Positions 26,169 through 35,305 of a DNA stretch of 64,000 bases are shown piece after piece. This DNA comes from Paracoccaceae bacterium (lineage in GTDB: Bacteria; Pseudomonadota; Alphaproteobacteria; Rhodobacterales; Rhodobacteraceae). The stretch covers positions 1-64,000 of the forward strand of contig JAKITO010000007.1 in the NCBI GenBank assembly GCA_021648025.1. The letters run 5' to 3'. The translations under genes were made by a program, and so were the position numbers. Each line of letters opens with the position of its first letter. Position 1 is the first letter of the stretch. The notes under the pieces are model-generated. The model saw only the letters and a program-made list of their open reading frames with translations, was not told the origin of the DNA and did no database searches.

Positions 26169-27614
26169 ATGAGGCGCAGGCGCAATGTTAAGATCGTGGC
26201 CACATTGGGACCGGCATCTGAAACCTACGAAGTAATCCGCGCCCTGCACGAGGCCGGCGCCGATGTGTTTCGCCTTAATATGAGTCACGGAACCCAGGAT
26301 GAAATCCGCCAGAAACACGAGATTATTCGTCAGGTCGAGGCCGACCTGCAAAGCCCGATTGCCATTTTGGCCGACCTTCAGGGGCCAAAGTTGCGCGTTG
26401 GAGCCTTCGCCAATGAGGCTGAGGATTTACAGGACGGAGCGGCGTTTCGGCTTGATCTTGATCCAACGCCGGGGGATATCAACCGCGTCTGCCTGCCGCA
26501 TCCGGAAATCTTCGAAGTGTTGAAGGTTGGCGCAACGTTGTTGGTCAACGACGGCAAAATCCGCCTGAAAGTCACTGGTTGCGGCGCTGATTCTGCCGAT
26601 TGCACGGTGATTGCGGGTGGCGTGATCTCAAACCGCAAAGGCGTCAATGTGCCTGATGTGGTGCTGCCGCTGGCCGCGTTGTCCGAAAAGGACCGCAGCG
26701 ATCTGGAGTTCGCCTGCGAGTTGGGTGTTGATTGGCTCGCTCTGTCATTTGTACAGCGCCCTGAAGACGTGGAAGAGGCGCGCGTGCTGTCCAAAGGCCG
26801 TGCCGCGATCATGTCGAAAATCGAAAAACCCAGCGCAGTTGAGCATTTCAATGAAATCCTTGCCGTGTCGGACGGCATCATGGTGGCACGCGGTGATCTG
26901 GGTGTCGAATTGCCGGTGTCCGCGGTGCCGCCGATCCAGAAACGGCTGGTGCGTCGCTGTCGTGCCGCGGCCAAACCGGTGATTGTGGCGACGCAAATGC
27001 TGGAAAGCATGATCGACAGTCCGATGCCAACCCGGGCCGAAGTTTCGGACGTGGCCACCGCGATTTACGAAGGCACCGATGCCATCATGCTAAGTGCGGA
27101 ATCCGCCGCCGGCAGTTTCCCGATCGAAGCGGTGCAAACCATGGACCAGGTTGCCATCGAGGTCGAAGCCGACCCGACCTATGCCCAGATCATCGCAGCC
27201 TCGCGTTCGGTCAAAGGCAGTTCAGTAGCCGACAGTATTGTCGCAGCTGCTCGTGAAATTGCCGAAACCACTGATATCAAGGCAATCTGCTGTTTCACCC
27301 AAAGCGGCACAACCGCGCTTTTGACTGCCCGTGAACGCCCTGGTGTGCCGATCATTGCCATGACGTCTCTAAGAAATACCGCCCGTCGGCTGGCCCTTAG
27401 CTGGGGCTGTAACTGTGTCATGACGCCCGAACTTGAACGGTTCAAAGATGCGGTGGTCAGTGCTGCCCGCGCCGCCCGGGCCGGTGGATTTGCCGACACG
27501 ACTGATCAGATCGTTGTCACAGCCGGCGTGCCCTTTAACGTTCCCGGTACCACCAATATCCTGCGGGTTGCCCCTTGTGATGAACGTTTGATATACCGCA
27601 CCGACCCGGGTTAA
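26169..27614 (+). CDS. pyk: Pyruvate kinase
   Basis: This 481-aa enzyme converts phosphoenolpyruvate and ADP to pyruvate and ATP, the last step of lower glycolysis. It begins RRRNVKIVATLGPAS with the barrel and shows RLNMSHGT, LADLQGPKLRVG, and the catalytic lysine motif MSKIEKPSAVEHFNEI (about 215-230). ARGDLGVELP carries the metal-binding Asp, and KPVIVATQMLESMI follows. The C-terminal allosteric domain has CCFTQSGTTALLTARERP. AAGGGAGT lies about 8-13 bases before the ATG. A small membrane-protein gene starts 46 bases downstream and may share its transcript. Confidence 0.97.
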   Translation: MRRRRNVKIVATLGPASETYEVIRALHEAGADVFRLNMSHGTQDEIRQKHEIIRQVEADLQSPIAILADLQGPKLRVGAFANEAEDLQDGAAFRLDLDPTPGDINRVCLPHPEIFEVLKVGATLLVNDGKIRLKVTGCGADSADCTVIAGGVISNRKGVNVPDVVLPLAALSEKDRSDLEFACELGVDWLALSFVQRPEDVEEARVLSKGRAAIMSKIEKPSAVEHFNEILAVSDGIMVARGDLGVELPVSAVPPIQKRLVRRCRAAAKPVIVATQMLESMIDSPMPTRAEVSDVATAIYEGTDAIMLSAESAAGSFPIEAVQTMDQVAIEVEADPTYAQIIAASRSVKGSSVADSIVAAAREIAETTDIKAICCFTQSGTTALLTARERPGVPIIAMTSLRNTARRLALSWGCNCVMTPELERFKDAVVSAARAARAGGFADTTDQIVVTAGVPFNVPGTTNILRVAPCDERLIYRTDPG

Positions 27615-27660
27615 AGTACACCTTAGAGCCAGGTAAATTCAGGTAACAAGGTCGGATCGG

Positions 27661-27885
27661 ATGGACACAGATTTAGCGCTGATACTTGGACTTGTCATCA
27701 GCGGGTTTTCAATACCGTCGATCATTTCCGCCATGAGCGACGGACGCTCGCCACGTGTTTCAATGATCACAATCCTTCTGGCGGGTGGTCTGATTCTTTA
27801 TGCTTTGATGACCCACCCCGGCGGATATAGCATCAATCAGATACCTGACGTATTTTTCGGTGTCATTGGCCGGTTTTTGAACTGA
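27661..27885 (+). CDS. Small two-helix membrane protein (uncharacterised)
   Basis: This 74-aa protein has two hydrophobic helices (about 5-24 and 36-52) separated by a short polar loop, SDGRSPRVS. The C-terminal part (HPGGYSINQIPDVFFGVIGR) is soluble or peripheral. I recall similar small proteins downstream of pyk in Rhodobacterales, but I cannot name a family. It is convincing as a gene because codon use fits, it is spaced 46 bases after pyk, and it lies on the same strand. Its stop sits inside the first copy of an 18-base tandem duplication. Function is unknown. Confidence 0.7.
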   Translation: MDTDLALILGLVISGFSIPSIISAMSDGRSPRVSMITILLAGGLILYALMTHPGGYSINQIPDVFFGVIGRFLN

Positions 27886-27909
27886 ATCACTTATTTGAAC
27901 TGAATCACT
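27877..27909. repeat. 18-base tandem duplication over a stop codon
   Basis: TTGAACTGAATCACT occurs at 27877-27891 and again at 27895-27909, a period of 18. The first copy carries the last codons and stop of the small membrane protein; the second repeats the same stop in frame. This looks like a replication-slippage duplication. Confidence 0.85.
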
Positions 27910-28037
27910 GGCGAATCTGCCTCATCCCCCTTGCCAGCGGCGCACGATATGCGTAAACGGCGCATCTTACCCGCGCGTCCGGCCAATGTGGCATGCCGAG
28001 TCGCGCATTTAACCGACCCGAATTCAAGGAGACGGAA

Positions 28038-28238
28038 ATGCCCAAGATGAAGACCAAATCAAGCGCCAAAAAGCGCTTTAAGATTACTGCGACCGGCAAG
28101 GTTATGTCAGGTCAGGCCGGCAAGCGGCACATGATGATCAAGCGGAGCAAGAAATTCATCCGCAATGCGCGCGGCACCACGACCCTTAGTGCCCCCGACG
28201 CCAAGATCATCAAACGCTTTATGCCCTACGACCGCTGA
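28038..28238 (+). CDS. rpmI: 50S ribosomal protein L35
   Basis: This 66-aa protein is bL35, beginning [21 protein letters not shown] and ending in the usual IKRFMPYDR. It is highly basic and of standard length. The ATG at 28038 is used because AAGGAGA lies 7-13 bases upstream (28025-28031); an upstream in-frame start would add residues absent from the family. rplT follows after 15 bases, the conserved L35-L20 pair. No infC lies upstream, and pheS is not immediately downstream, unlike many genomes. Confidence 0.97.
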   Translation: MPKMKTKSSAKKRFKITATGKVMSGQAGKRHMMIKRSKKFIRNARGTTTLSAPDAKIIKRFMPYDR

Positions 28239-28253
28239 TAGGAGACACCTGAT

Positions 28254-28619
28254 ATGTCACGCACCAAAGGTGGGACAATTGCCCACGCACGCCACAAAAA
28301 GATCATCAAAGCCGCCAAAGGTTATTCTGGCCGCCGCAAAAACACCTTTAAAACCGCGACCCAGGCGGTCGATAAGGCCAACCAATACGCCACGCGCGAC
28401 CGCAAGATCCGCAAGCGGAATTTCCGCGCATTGTGGATCCAGCGGATCAACGCCGCCGTGCGTTCGCACGACGAGGCGCTGACCTATTCGCGCTTTATCA
28501 ACGGGCTGAACATGGCCGGGATCGAAGTTGACCGTAAGGTTCTGGCCGACCTGGCTGTACACGAACCTGACGCATTTAGTGCAATTGTTGCCAAGGCACA
28601 GGCTGCTTTGGCCGCCTGA
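28254..28619 (+). CDS. rplT: 50S ribosomal protein L20
   Basis: This 121-aa protein is bL20, an early assembly protein that binds 23S rRNA. It starts [28 protein letters not shown] and has the long basic N-terminal helix. The globular C-terminal domain reads [25 protein letters not shown]. It is full length. L20 represses its own operon in several bacteria, but I see no convincing leader structure in the 150 bases upstream of rpmI. No terminator hairpin is obvious after the stop. Confidence 0.97.
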   Translation: MSRTKGGTIAHARHKKIIKAAKGYSGRRKNTFKTATQAVDKANQYATRDRKIRKRNFRALWIQRINAAVRSHDEALTYSRFINGLNMAGIEVDRKVLADLAVHEPDAFSAIVAKAQAALAA

Positions 28620-28960
28620 TTCCAATTCAGTTGCCATCACTAACCAACCCGCTCAATCAATGACCCGGGTCGGCACGGTTTCTGGACGCGATTGATTTGA
28701 TGTGCCCGGGATCAGAGGGTCAGGTGGTTTCCTCTGGTTTCCTCCTGGCCGTTTCCCCTGAACCGGTGCAGCCCTCCTCTCGGGTATGCTACGCATACTC
28801 TGGCGGGCAGCAGCGGTGCAATGTCCAGCGATCCATAAAACCGATGCGGGTCGTGGCCAATCGACCCGACCCGTCCGCAACGGCGGCCAACGCATCAACC
28901 GACGCGCCTGTTTCGCATCATGTTGAGCGTTAAATCAGCGTTCCATTTTCGAAGTATGGC
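28620..28960. other. Intergenic stretch after rplT, with one palindrome
   Basis: I find no supportable gene in this gap. GTATGC-TAC-GCATAC (28784-28798) is a perfect short palindrome. GTTTCCTC repeats near 28728-28743. No rRNA, tRNA or known small RNA was recognised, although an unannotated small RNA cannot be excluded by eye. Confidence 0.5.
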
Positions 28961-31519
28961 CTAGAACATGATCGCATCGAGTTGGCCGAAAATCCGGGCG
29001 CTGCCATAACGGGAAACGACCAGGTCCCTGTTTGCGGTCAGTTCTTCTGCCCGGGACCGGTCCGTATTCTGCCGGAATTGCAATATCTTTGCCACCGCCG
29101 CATCCGTGTTTGCGACAACCCAGTCGCGGTGGTAAAACATCTCTGCTTCTGTCCAGTCCCAGACCACGGGATGGCATCCCGACAGGACACCGTCAGCCAG
29201 GGCGTAATGAAAGCTCTCAAAGTCGCTGGGGGACAGTATATGATCCACTGTGTCATAGAATTTCGCGACATCATTGCCCCAGCCGTGAAATTCCACGGCG
29301 GCTTTCAGGTCAGGGTCACTTTCAATGTCCGAGTAGATTTTATAATAATAGTCGAGCTCGGCGCGCCTGTGGCCTTTGGTCATGAAGTCGATCGTTTCCG
29401 GTCGGGGTCCCTTGATCACCAGGCGGGCAGAGTGTCCTGCTTTGATCAGAGTGTCGAGAACTCTGACGGCCCGATCCAGCCTTTTGCGTTTTGGGATGAT
29501 TCCGACCATGCCCAGGGTGATCGTTTCGGAAAATGATTTAGCCGCAGGCAGGTATTCATTTTCAAGAATAAAATTATTCACGATACAGGTTTTTTCGCGG
29601 GGGAGGTCAAACATCCTGATGTACTCTTGCCTGACCAATTCAGACACAAAAATGAACCGGTCGACACGGGCATGGTTTATTTCATTGCCGAATCTTTTTC
29701 CCGGTTCCTTGATTTCCTGCAGATGCACCCTGACAATCAATTTGGGACCGGGGCGCAGGTTTTTTGAATACCAGACGGAATTGGCCAGACCCCATTCGCA
29801 GAAAACGACCTGGGATTTTGACATGATTTCCCGCGAGGACTGCTCGTTGGTGGGCCCGCCCCATTCCCATGGGTCATAGACCACCTTCGCACCCCTGCTT
29901 TTGAGATCGGAATAATAGGGGAATATGAACTTGGGATCATGGGCCGCGAAGCAAATTGTGCCGTCAAAGGGGGCGGTGTGGTCGCTTTTGGGCGGGACCA
30001 GCCTCGTTGCCAGAATTCCAATAGAATGGCGTTTCGAGATGGCAGTGCGCAGCTCACTGGGTACCTTTTGCGGGGGGCTGTTCAGCAGCCGCCGAAAGCC
30101 CGCAAAGTCGCGGACGAAAAAGGGATAATCCTTGCCCAGGGTTTCCCGGTTGACGCCATTGGGATAGGCAATGCCGGGAAGGGCGGATGCGACCCCTTCA
30201 ATCAGTTTGGTCGAGAGTTCAAGGGTATGCTCTTCGAACTCTGCGGGTCGCCAGCACCAGGCAAAATCCATCTTTTGCATTTCTTCCTGTGCGCTTGCGC
30301 GATCCAGTGCCCCCAGGCGGTGGGCCTTTATCCGTTCCAGACCCTGCACGATCTGCTGGCGGAAAACCCGGTTTTCCTGATTGGTTGCCGCCCCGGATAT
30401 CTTGTCGCCAATAATTGTCACTTCAATATTCATACCTTCGCCCTGAAGGATGCCCACCCATTTTATCAACTGCCGGATGCCCCAGTTTGGGGCAATTTTA
30501 CCGGCGTATCCGATACGAATGCTGCCCCGCCTGCGGGGGGGGGGACCGGGTAGCCTGAACAGCGTATCCGGGATTGGTGGCGGAATCATTATTGCCTTGA
30601 AGGGGTGCCGGGTCAGGGTGCGGATCAGGTTTTCCAGCTGGGGGGTCTGAACCAGCAAGGCGGCGGATTGCCTGGCCAGGACATCGACCGAGCGCCGCGC
30701 CAGATCCGTGATGACAATTTGGTTGTCTCGGTGTTCGTACAGATCGGTAAGATAGATATAAGAGCGCTTGTAGAACTGCCGGTCGGACAGCAATTCACAA
30801 GCCGCCGCGAGACCGCGGATGAAAACGGATTTCACCTTGGGAAGAAGATGGTCAAGGGCCCGCACCAGTCGAATGCTTGCGGCAATGTCAAGGGTCTGAA
30901 GGTCTGGCCGGACATTACCAGGTGTGAGGATCAGCACGTTTTCCCGATTGGTGATGTTTTTTATGATGACATCGCGCTCCAGGTGGTTCTTGGAGATGAT
31001 GATTACCTTGCCGTTCTGGGCCAGCATTGATGCCATCGAGGACATCCAGATCGCCGATCCGTCAACCGTGTTGAGGTCGATGTGGGCATAAAGGATTTGC
31101 CTGGCATCCGAAAACCCGCGTTTTTCGACAAGCTGTTTGAAAGGTTCGAAAGGTTCCAGAGGGTCCATGATGTCGCGGTTGTCCAGCCTGGCTGTCGTGC
31201 GCCCGACCCAGGCCAGTAGGGAGGCGTCTTTTAGGGTCTCCGGCAGGGATGAGAGTTTCTCCAGGCAATGCACAGCGACATCCGGGTTCCGGCTTTTTGC
31301 GGCCTCATACAGTTGCAAAAGCCCAGGGGTTGATTCGCAAACCGACACCGCCTTGGCCAAAAGGTGGCCGACTGAACGTTCCCGACCGGCTTTCATGAGA
31401 AAACCGGCTGCCTTCATCAGGCCGTCTGCAGACTCTTGACGTTCGCTGCTCAAAAGATATTCGGATGCAGGAATTAGGCCTTTGGCGCAATCATGTTTTT
31501 CCATTTTGGAATCCATCAT
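28961..31519 (-). CDS. Large glycosyltransferase with two tandem GT-B (GT4-like) modules
   Basis: This 852-aa protein has no signal peptide or membrane helix. After an alpha-helical, possibly TPR-like N-terminus (about 1-125), a first GT-B module spans about 130-510. Its donor domain has IRIGYAGKIAPNWGI, VTIIGDK and LSTKLIEGVASALPGIAYPNG. A second, different module spans about 515-852. It has TICFAAHDPKFIFPYYSDLK and YDPWEWGGPTNEQSS, then LGMVGIIPKRKRLDRAV, LVIKGPRP and the donor-site-like ILSPSDFESFHYALADGVLSG. Codon use is less GC-biased than in its neighbours, hinting at transfer. It probably builds a surface polysaccharide, but no other polysaccharide genes adjoin it. The acceptor and sugar are unknown. 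Confidence 0.75.
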   Translation of the reverse strand: MMDSKMEKHDCAKGLIPASEYLLSSERQESADGLMKAAGFLMKAGRERSVGHLLAKAVSVCESTPGLLQLYEAAKSRNPDVAVHCLEKLSSLPETLKDASLLAWVGRTTARLDNRDIMDPLEPFEPFKQLVEKRGFSDARQILYAHIDLNTVDGSAIWMSSMASMLAQNGKVIIISKNHLERDVIIKNITNRENVLILTPGNVRPDLQTLDIAASIRLVRALDHLLPKVKSVFIRGLAAACELLSDRQFYKRSYIYLTDLYEHRDNQIVITDLARRSVDVLARQSAALLVQTPQLENLIRTLTRHPFKAIMIPPPIPDTLFRLPGPPPRRRGSIRIGYAGKIAPNWGIRQLIKWVGILQGEGMNIEVTIIGDKISGAATNQENRVFRQQIVQGLERIKAHRLGALDRASAQEEMQKMDFAWCWRPAEFEEHTLELSTKLIEGVASALPGIAYPNGVNRETLGKDYPFFVRDFAGFRRLLNSPPQKVPSELRTAISKRHSIGILATRLVPPKSDHTAPFDGTICFAAHDPKFIFPYYSDLKSRGAKVVYDPWEWGGPTNEQSSREIMSKSQVVFCEWGLANSVWYSKNLRPGPKLIVRVHLQEIKEPGKRFGNEINHARVDRFIFVSELVRQEYIRMFDLPREKTCIVNNFILENEYLPAAKSFSETITLGMVGIIPKRKRLDRAVRVLDTLIKAGHSARLVIKGPRPETIDFMTKGHRRAELDYYYKIYSDIESDPDLKAAVEFHGWGNDVAKFYDTVDHILSPSDFESFHYALADGVLSGCHPVVWDWTEAEMFYHRDWVVANTDAAVAKILQFRQNTDRSRAEELTANRDLVVSRYGSARIFGQLDAIMF

Positions 31520-32027
31520 TTATATGTTCAATACTTGTATATTTATGCAAGTTCCCGTGCAACGCAGCATTTCCGGATCATGCCAGGTAAGCGGCCATGA
31601 TTTAGGTAAGGGATTTCCATCCAAGTGTTTTCCCGGGCAGCCATTCACGAGCCAGCCATATTGGATCGCCATTGGGCCGAGAGACAATGGCGATGACCGC
31701 ACGAGGATGTTGAAAAGGAAAACGCCCGTCTTCGCAAAGAAGTTCGCCTGCTTCGTGAGGAGGGGGGGATAGTAAAAGGGGCGGTCCTGGGGTCAGGACC
31801 CATTGATCCTGCACCACTGGCGCTGATTTGCCTGCGCGCGTATCCCCAAGGGCGGCTATTGCAGGAAAAGACGGTAATCCGACAGTGACCGGCAAAGTGA
31901 CGCAAGGTTTGCCCAGCCCGCGTCGTTTGCAGTTTGCGTGTGCCTGGATTTCGTTGTTACACTTGTCTGGAAACGGGCCAGTGCGTAACTTCTTGACGCC
32001 GCTTGTCGAACACCAATGAGGGACGTG
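31520..32027. other. Gap of about 500 bases with an IS3-type remnant
   Basis: This gap separates the glycosyltransferase from the beta-oxidation operon. Its middle contains the short orfA-like fragment described separately. The right part (31850-32027) should hold the operon promoter, but I see no clear -35/-10 pair. No intact gene is supported. Confidence 0.5.
31703..31790 (+). pseudogene. IS3-family orfA remnant (leucine-zipper end)
   Basis: One plus-strand frame reads HEDVEKENARLRKEVRLLRE, then EGGIVKGAVLG. This follows the C-terminal coiled coil of IS3-family OrfA (typical ENARLRREVRLLREEREILKKAA). Only about 30 residues are recognisable, a stop lies just upstream in the frame, and no DDE orfB follows. 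GGTCCTGGGGTCAGGACC (about 31783-31800), an imperfect inverted repeat, overlaps its end and could be an old element terminus. It is too short for a secure call. Confidence 0.4.
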
Positions 32028-34115
32028 ATGCCAGACGCAATCGGATATGAACTGTTGGGCGATATCGCCATCCTTGAATCCCGCAACCCACCGGTCAATG
32101 CCTTGGGCATTGATGTGCGCAAAGGGCTGGTTGACGGAATTGACCGGGCTGCCCGCGACGGTGCCAAAGCAATCCTGATCTATGGCGCCGGGCGGACATA
32201 CTTTGCCGGTGCCGACATTCGCGAATTTGGCATGAAACCGATGGAGCCGGGGTTGCCCGAGGTCTGCGACCACATCGAAGCCTCGCCTTTGCTGGTGGTC
32301 TCGGCCTTGCATGGCACGGCCCTTGGTGGCGGGCTTGAGGTGGCCATGTCCAGCCATTACCGCATTGCCGTGCCTTCGGCCCGGGTTGGCCTGCCTGAGG
32401 TCGGCCTTGGCATTCTGCCAGGTGCCGGCGGTACGCAACGCCTGCCGCGCCTGACCGGTATCGAGGCGGCGATTGGTATGGTGACAACGGGCCGTCAGGT
32501 CGGTGCCGCCGAGGCGCTTGACCTGGGCATTCTGGACCGGGTCGCAGAAGGTGAGCCGCGACAGATCGGTCTGACTTATACGCAGGAATTGCTGGACAGC
32601 GGGGCACAGCGCCGCCCGGTTTGTGATATGCCTGCACCTGCGGCGATAGATTTCCAGGCAGCACTTGGCGCGGTGCAAGGCAAGGCGCGCGGACAATTGT
32701 CGCCGGTGAACGCGTTTCTGGCGGTTCAGGCCGCTGCCGAACTGCCATTTCGCGACGGGCTGGCGCGCGAGCGTGAATTGTTCATGGAGCTGATGGCATC
32801 CGATCAGCGCCATGGGTTGATCCATGCGTTTTTCTCCGAGCGTGCGGTGGGCAAACTGCCCGAACTCAAAGGGGTTGAGCCGCGTGAATTGTCGGCTATC
32901 GGCGTGATTGGCGGCGGCACCATGGGGGCTGGGATTGCTACGGCTGCCTTGTTGTCGGGGCTAAATGTGACGATGCTCGAAATGACACCCGCTGCAGCAG
33001 AGGCCGCACGGGGCCGCATCGAAGGCAATCTGAACGGCGCTTTGAAACGCGGCAAAATCTCGCAAGCGCAGTTTGAGGCGCTGACGACGCAAGCCTTGAG
33101 CATTTCAACCGAATACGACGCCCTGAAGGACGTCGATCTGGTGATCGAAGCGGTATTCGAAGACATGGACGTCAAAAAGACCGTGTTCAAGCGCCTTGAT
33201 GCGGTCTGCAAACCGGGCGCGGTTCTGGCCACCAACACCTCATATCTTGACGTCAACGAAATTGCGGCAGCGACATCGCGCCCCCAAGACGTGATCGGGT
33301 TGCACTTCTTCTCGCCTGCGCATGTGATGAAACTGCTTGAAGTGGTTGTTGCCGACAAAACTGCGCCAGATGTGGTCGCCACCGGTTTTGCGCTGGGCAA
33401 GAAGATGGGCAAGATTTCGGTGCGCGCCGGGGTCTGCGACGGGTTCATCGGCAACCGTATCCTGTCCACCTACCGCACTTGCGCCGATCACATGATCCTT
33501 GACGGGGCCAGTCCCTATCAGATTGACAAGGCACTGGTGGATTTCGGCTTTGCCATGGGTCCGTTTGCGGTGGCTGACCTGGCCGGCCTGGATATTGGCT
33601 GGGCGGTTCGCAAACGGCTGGCCGCTACGCGGGACAAGCGCGAAAGAGTGCCAAGTTTCCCGGATACTTTATGCGAACAGGGCAATTTCGGTCAGAAAAC
33701 CGGCAAAGGTTATTATGACTATGCCGCCGGACTTCGTGCCGGGGTGCCAAACCCGGATGTGCCGACCATGGTTGATGCCAACCGGGCTGAACTGGGCATC
33801 ACCCCGCGTGATTTCACCGACAAGGAAATCGTACGGCGCTATATGGCCGCAATGGTCAATGAGGCGGCCAGGGTTGTCGGCGAAGGCATCGCCCGTCGCC
33901 CGCTGGACGTGGATATGACGCTGCTGTTCGGCTATGGCTTTCCGCGGTATCGCGGCGGGCCGCTAAAGTGGGCCGACCTGACCGGCCTTGAAGGTCTGCT
34001 GAACGACATCAAAACCTACGCCAGCGAAGATGAATATTTCTGGCAACCCGCCCCCCTACTGCAACAGCTGGTCGCCCAAGGGCGCAGCTTTGACGATCTC
34101 AACAAGGAAGCCTGA
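32028..34115 (+). CDS. Bifunctional enoyl-CoA hydratase / 3-hydroxyacyl-CoA dehydrogenase (FadJ/PimF-like)
   Basis: This 695-aa protein joins a crotonase domain (about 1-190) to an NAD-binding 3-hydroxyacyl-CoA dehydrogenase (about 285-690). The crotonase part has HGTALGGGLEVAMSSHYR (oxyanion hole) and GLPEVGLGILPGAGGTQRLPR with the catalytic Glu pair. The dehydrogenase part begins IGVIGGGTMGAGIATAALLSG, and the catalytic His is in IGLHFFSPAHVMKLLEVV. GAGGGA lies 5 bases before the ATG at 32028. It does the second and third steps of beta-oxidation. It heads a six-gene operon with spacings from a few bases to overlaps. The order resembles the pim dicarboxylate operon of Rhodopseudomonas (known there), so a dicarboxyl-CoA substrate is possible. 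Confidence 0.9.
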   Translation: MPDAIGYELLGDIAILESRNPPVNALGIDVRKGLVDGIDRAARDGAKAILIYGAGRTYFAGADIREFGMKPMEPGLPEVCDHIEASPLLVVSALHGTALGGGLEVAMSSHYRIAVPSARVGLPEVGLGILPGAGGTQRLPRLTGIEAAIGMVTTGRQVGAAEALDLGILDRVAEGEPRQIGLTYTQELLDSGAQRRPVCDMPAPAAIDFQAALGAVQGKARGQLSPVNAFLAVQAAAELPFRDGLARERELFMELMASDQRHGLIHAFFSERAVGKLPELKGVEPRELSAIGVIGGGTMGAGIATAALLSGLNVTMLEMTPAAAEAARGRIEGNLNGALKRGKISQAQFEALTTQALSISTEYDALKDVDLVIEAVFEDMDVKKTVFKRLDAVCKPGAVLATNTSYLDVNEIAAATSRPQDVIGLHFFSPAHVMKLLEVVVADKTAPDVVATGFALGKKMGKISVRAGVCDGFIGNRILSTYRTCADHMILDGASPYQIDKALVDFGFAMGPFAVADLAGLDIGWAVRKRLAATRDKRERVPSFPDTLCEQGNFGQKTGKGYYDYAAGLRAGVPNPDVPTMVDANRAELGITPRDFTDKEIVRRYMAAMVNEAARVVGEGIARRPLDVDMTLLFGYGFPRYRGGPLKWADLTGLEGLLNDIKTYASEDEYFWQPAPLLQQLVAQGRSFDDLNKEA

Positions 34116-34118
34116 CCC

Positions 34119-35291
34119 ATGAAACAAGCCGTCATCGTATCCGCCGCCCGCACCGGCCTTGCAAAATCTTTTCGTGGGTCATTCAACATGACCCACGGCG
34201 CGACCATGGGCGGCCATGCCGTTCAGGTCGCGGTGGAACGCGCCGGGATTGACCCGGCAACCATCGAGGATTGCATGATCGGTTGCGGCTATCCCGAGGC
34301 CGAAACCGGGGCCAACATTGCCCGCCAGATCGCCATTCGCGCAGGATTGCCGGTAAGCGTTTCGGGTCTGACGGTAAACCGGTTCTGTTCGTCCGGGTTG
34401 CAGACAATCGCACTGGCCGCCAATGCGATTACAGGCGGTGGCACGGGGCCGATGATTGCCGGCGGGGTCGAAAGCATTTCGATGGTGCAACCCAAAGCCC
34501 GCAACGTATCTGAGGCATGGATCGCCGAGCATAAACCGGCGATTTACATGGCGATGATCGAAACGGCGGATATTGTGGCGCAACGCTATGGCATCAGCCG
34601 CGAAGATCAGGACGCCTATGGTCTGCGCAGTCAACAGCGCATTGCAGCGGCGCAAAACTCGGGCATCTTCGATGATGAGATCGCCCCGATGCAGGCGACC
34701 ATGGCCGTTCAGGACCGTGAAACCAAAGAGATCACCATGCACGAAGTGACCGTGGACAAGGACGAATGCAACCGTCCCACCACCACCGCCGAAGGTCTGG
34801 CCGGTTTGAAAGTGATCCGCGAAGGCGGGTTCATCACTGCGGGCAACGCCAGTCAACTAAGCGACGGTGCCGCCGCCGTGGTGCTGATGGAGGCGAAAGA
34901 CGCCGAAAAGCAAGGCATTGAGCCGATGGGCGCCTTCAAAGGTTTTGCCGTGGCGGGTTGTGAACCAGACGAGATGGGCATCGGCCCGGTGTTTGCCGTG
35001 CCGCGCCTTTTGGAGCGCCATGGTCTCAAGGTCGACGACATTGATATCTGGGAATTGAACGAGGCATTTGCCAGCCAGGCGCTGTATTGCCGCAACCGGC
35101 TGGGCATCGACGACGAGAAATGCAACGTCAACGGTGGCTCGATCGCCATCGGCCACCCGTTTGGCATGACCGGCGCGCGGATGACCGGGCATATATTGCG
35201 CGAAGGCAAGCGGCGCGGGGCAAAGCTCGGCGTTGTCACCATGTGCATCGGTGGCGGCATGGGTGCGGCCGGCCTGTTTGAAATTTACTGA
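34119..35291 (+). CDS. Acetyl-CoA acyltransferase (thiolase; PimB/FadA-like)
   Basis: This 390-aa thiolase performs the final, CoA-dependent cleavage of 3-ketoacyl-CoA. The nucleophile is Cys about 90 in [15 protein letters not shown]. The catalytic His is in [18 protein letters not shown] and the second Cys in [15 protein letters not shown], both near the C-terminus. Length is standard for the family. It begins 3 bases after the upstream multifunctional enzyme and is followed 14 bases later by the first acyl-CoA dehydrogenase. It would supply acetyl-CoA and a shortened acyl-CoA to the next round. Confidence 0.95.
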   Translation: MKQAVIVSAARTGLAKSFRGSFNMTHGATMGGHAVQVAVERAGIDPATIEDCMIGCGYPEAETGANIARQIAIRAGLPVSVSGLTVNRFCSSGLQTIALAANAITGGGTGPMIAGGVESISMVQPKARNVSEAWIAEHKPAIYMAMIETADIVAQRYGISREDQDAYGLRSQQRIAAAQNSGIFDDEIAPMQATMAVQDRETKEITMHEVTVDKDECNRPTTTAEGLAGLKVIREGGFITAGNASQLSDGAAAVVLMEAKDAEKQGIEPMGAFKGFAVAGCEPDEMGIGPVFAVPRLLERHGLKVDDIDIWELNEAFASQALYCRNRLGIDDEKCNVNGGSIAIGHPFGMTGARMTGHILREGKRRGAKLGVVTMCIGGGMGAAGLFEIY

Positions 35292-35305
35292 TTGGGGGCA
35301 CTGTC

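Noticed and set aside
28653-28898. 81-codon minus-strand frame in the gap after rplT
   Set aside because: No ribosome-binding site, no family likeness, and Arg/Pro-rich composition typical of chance frames.
31602-32825. 407-codon minus-strand frame over the gap and the start of the hydratase gene
   Set aside because: Most of it is the complement of a well-supported coding region; no motif or ribosome-binding site.
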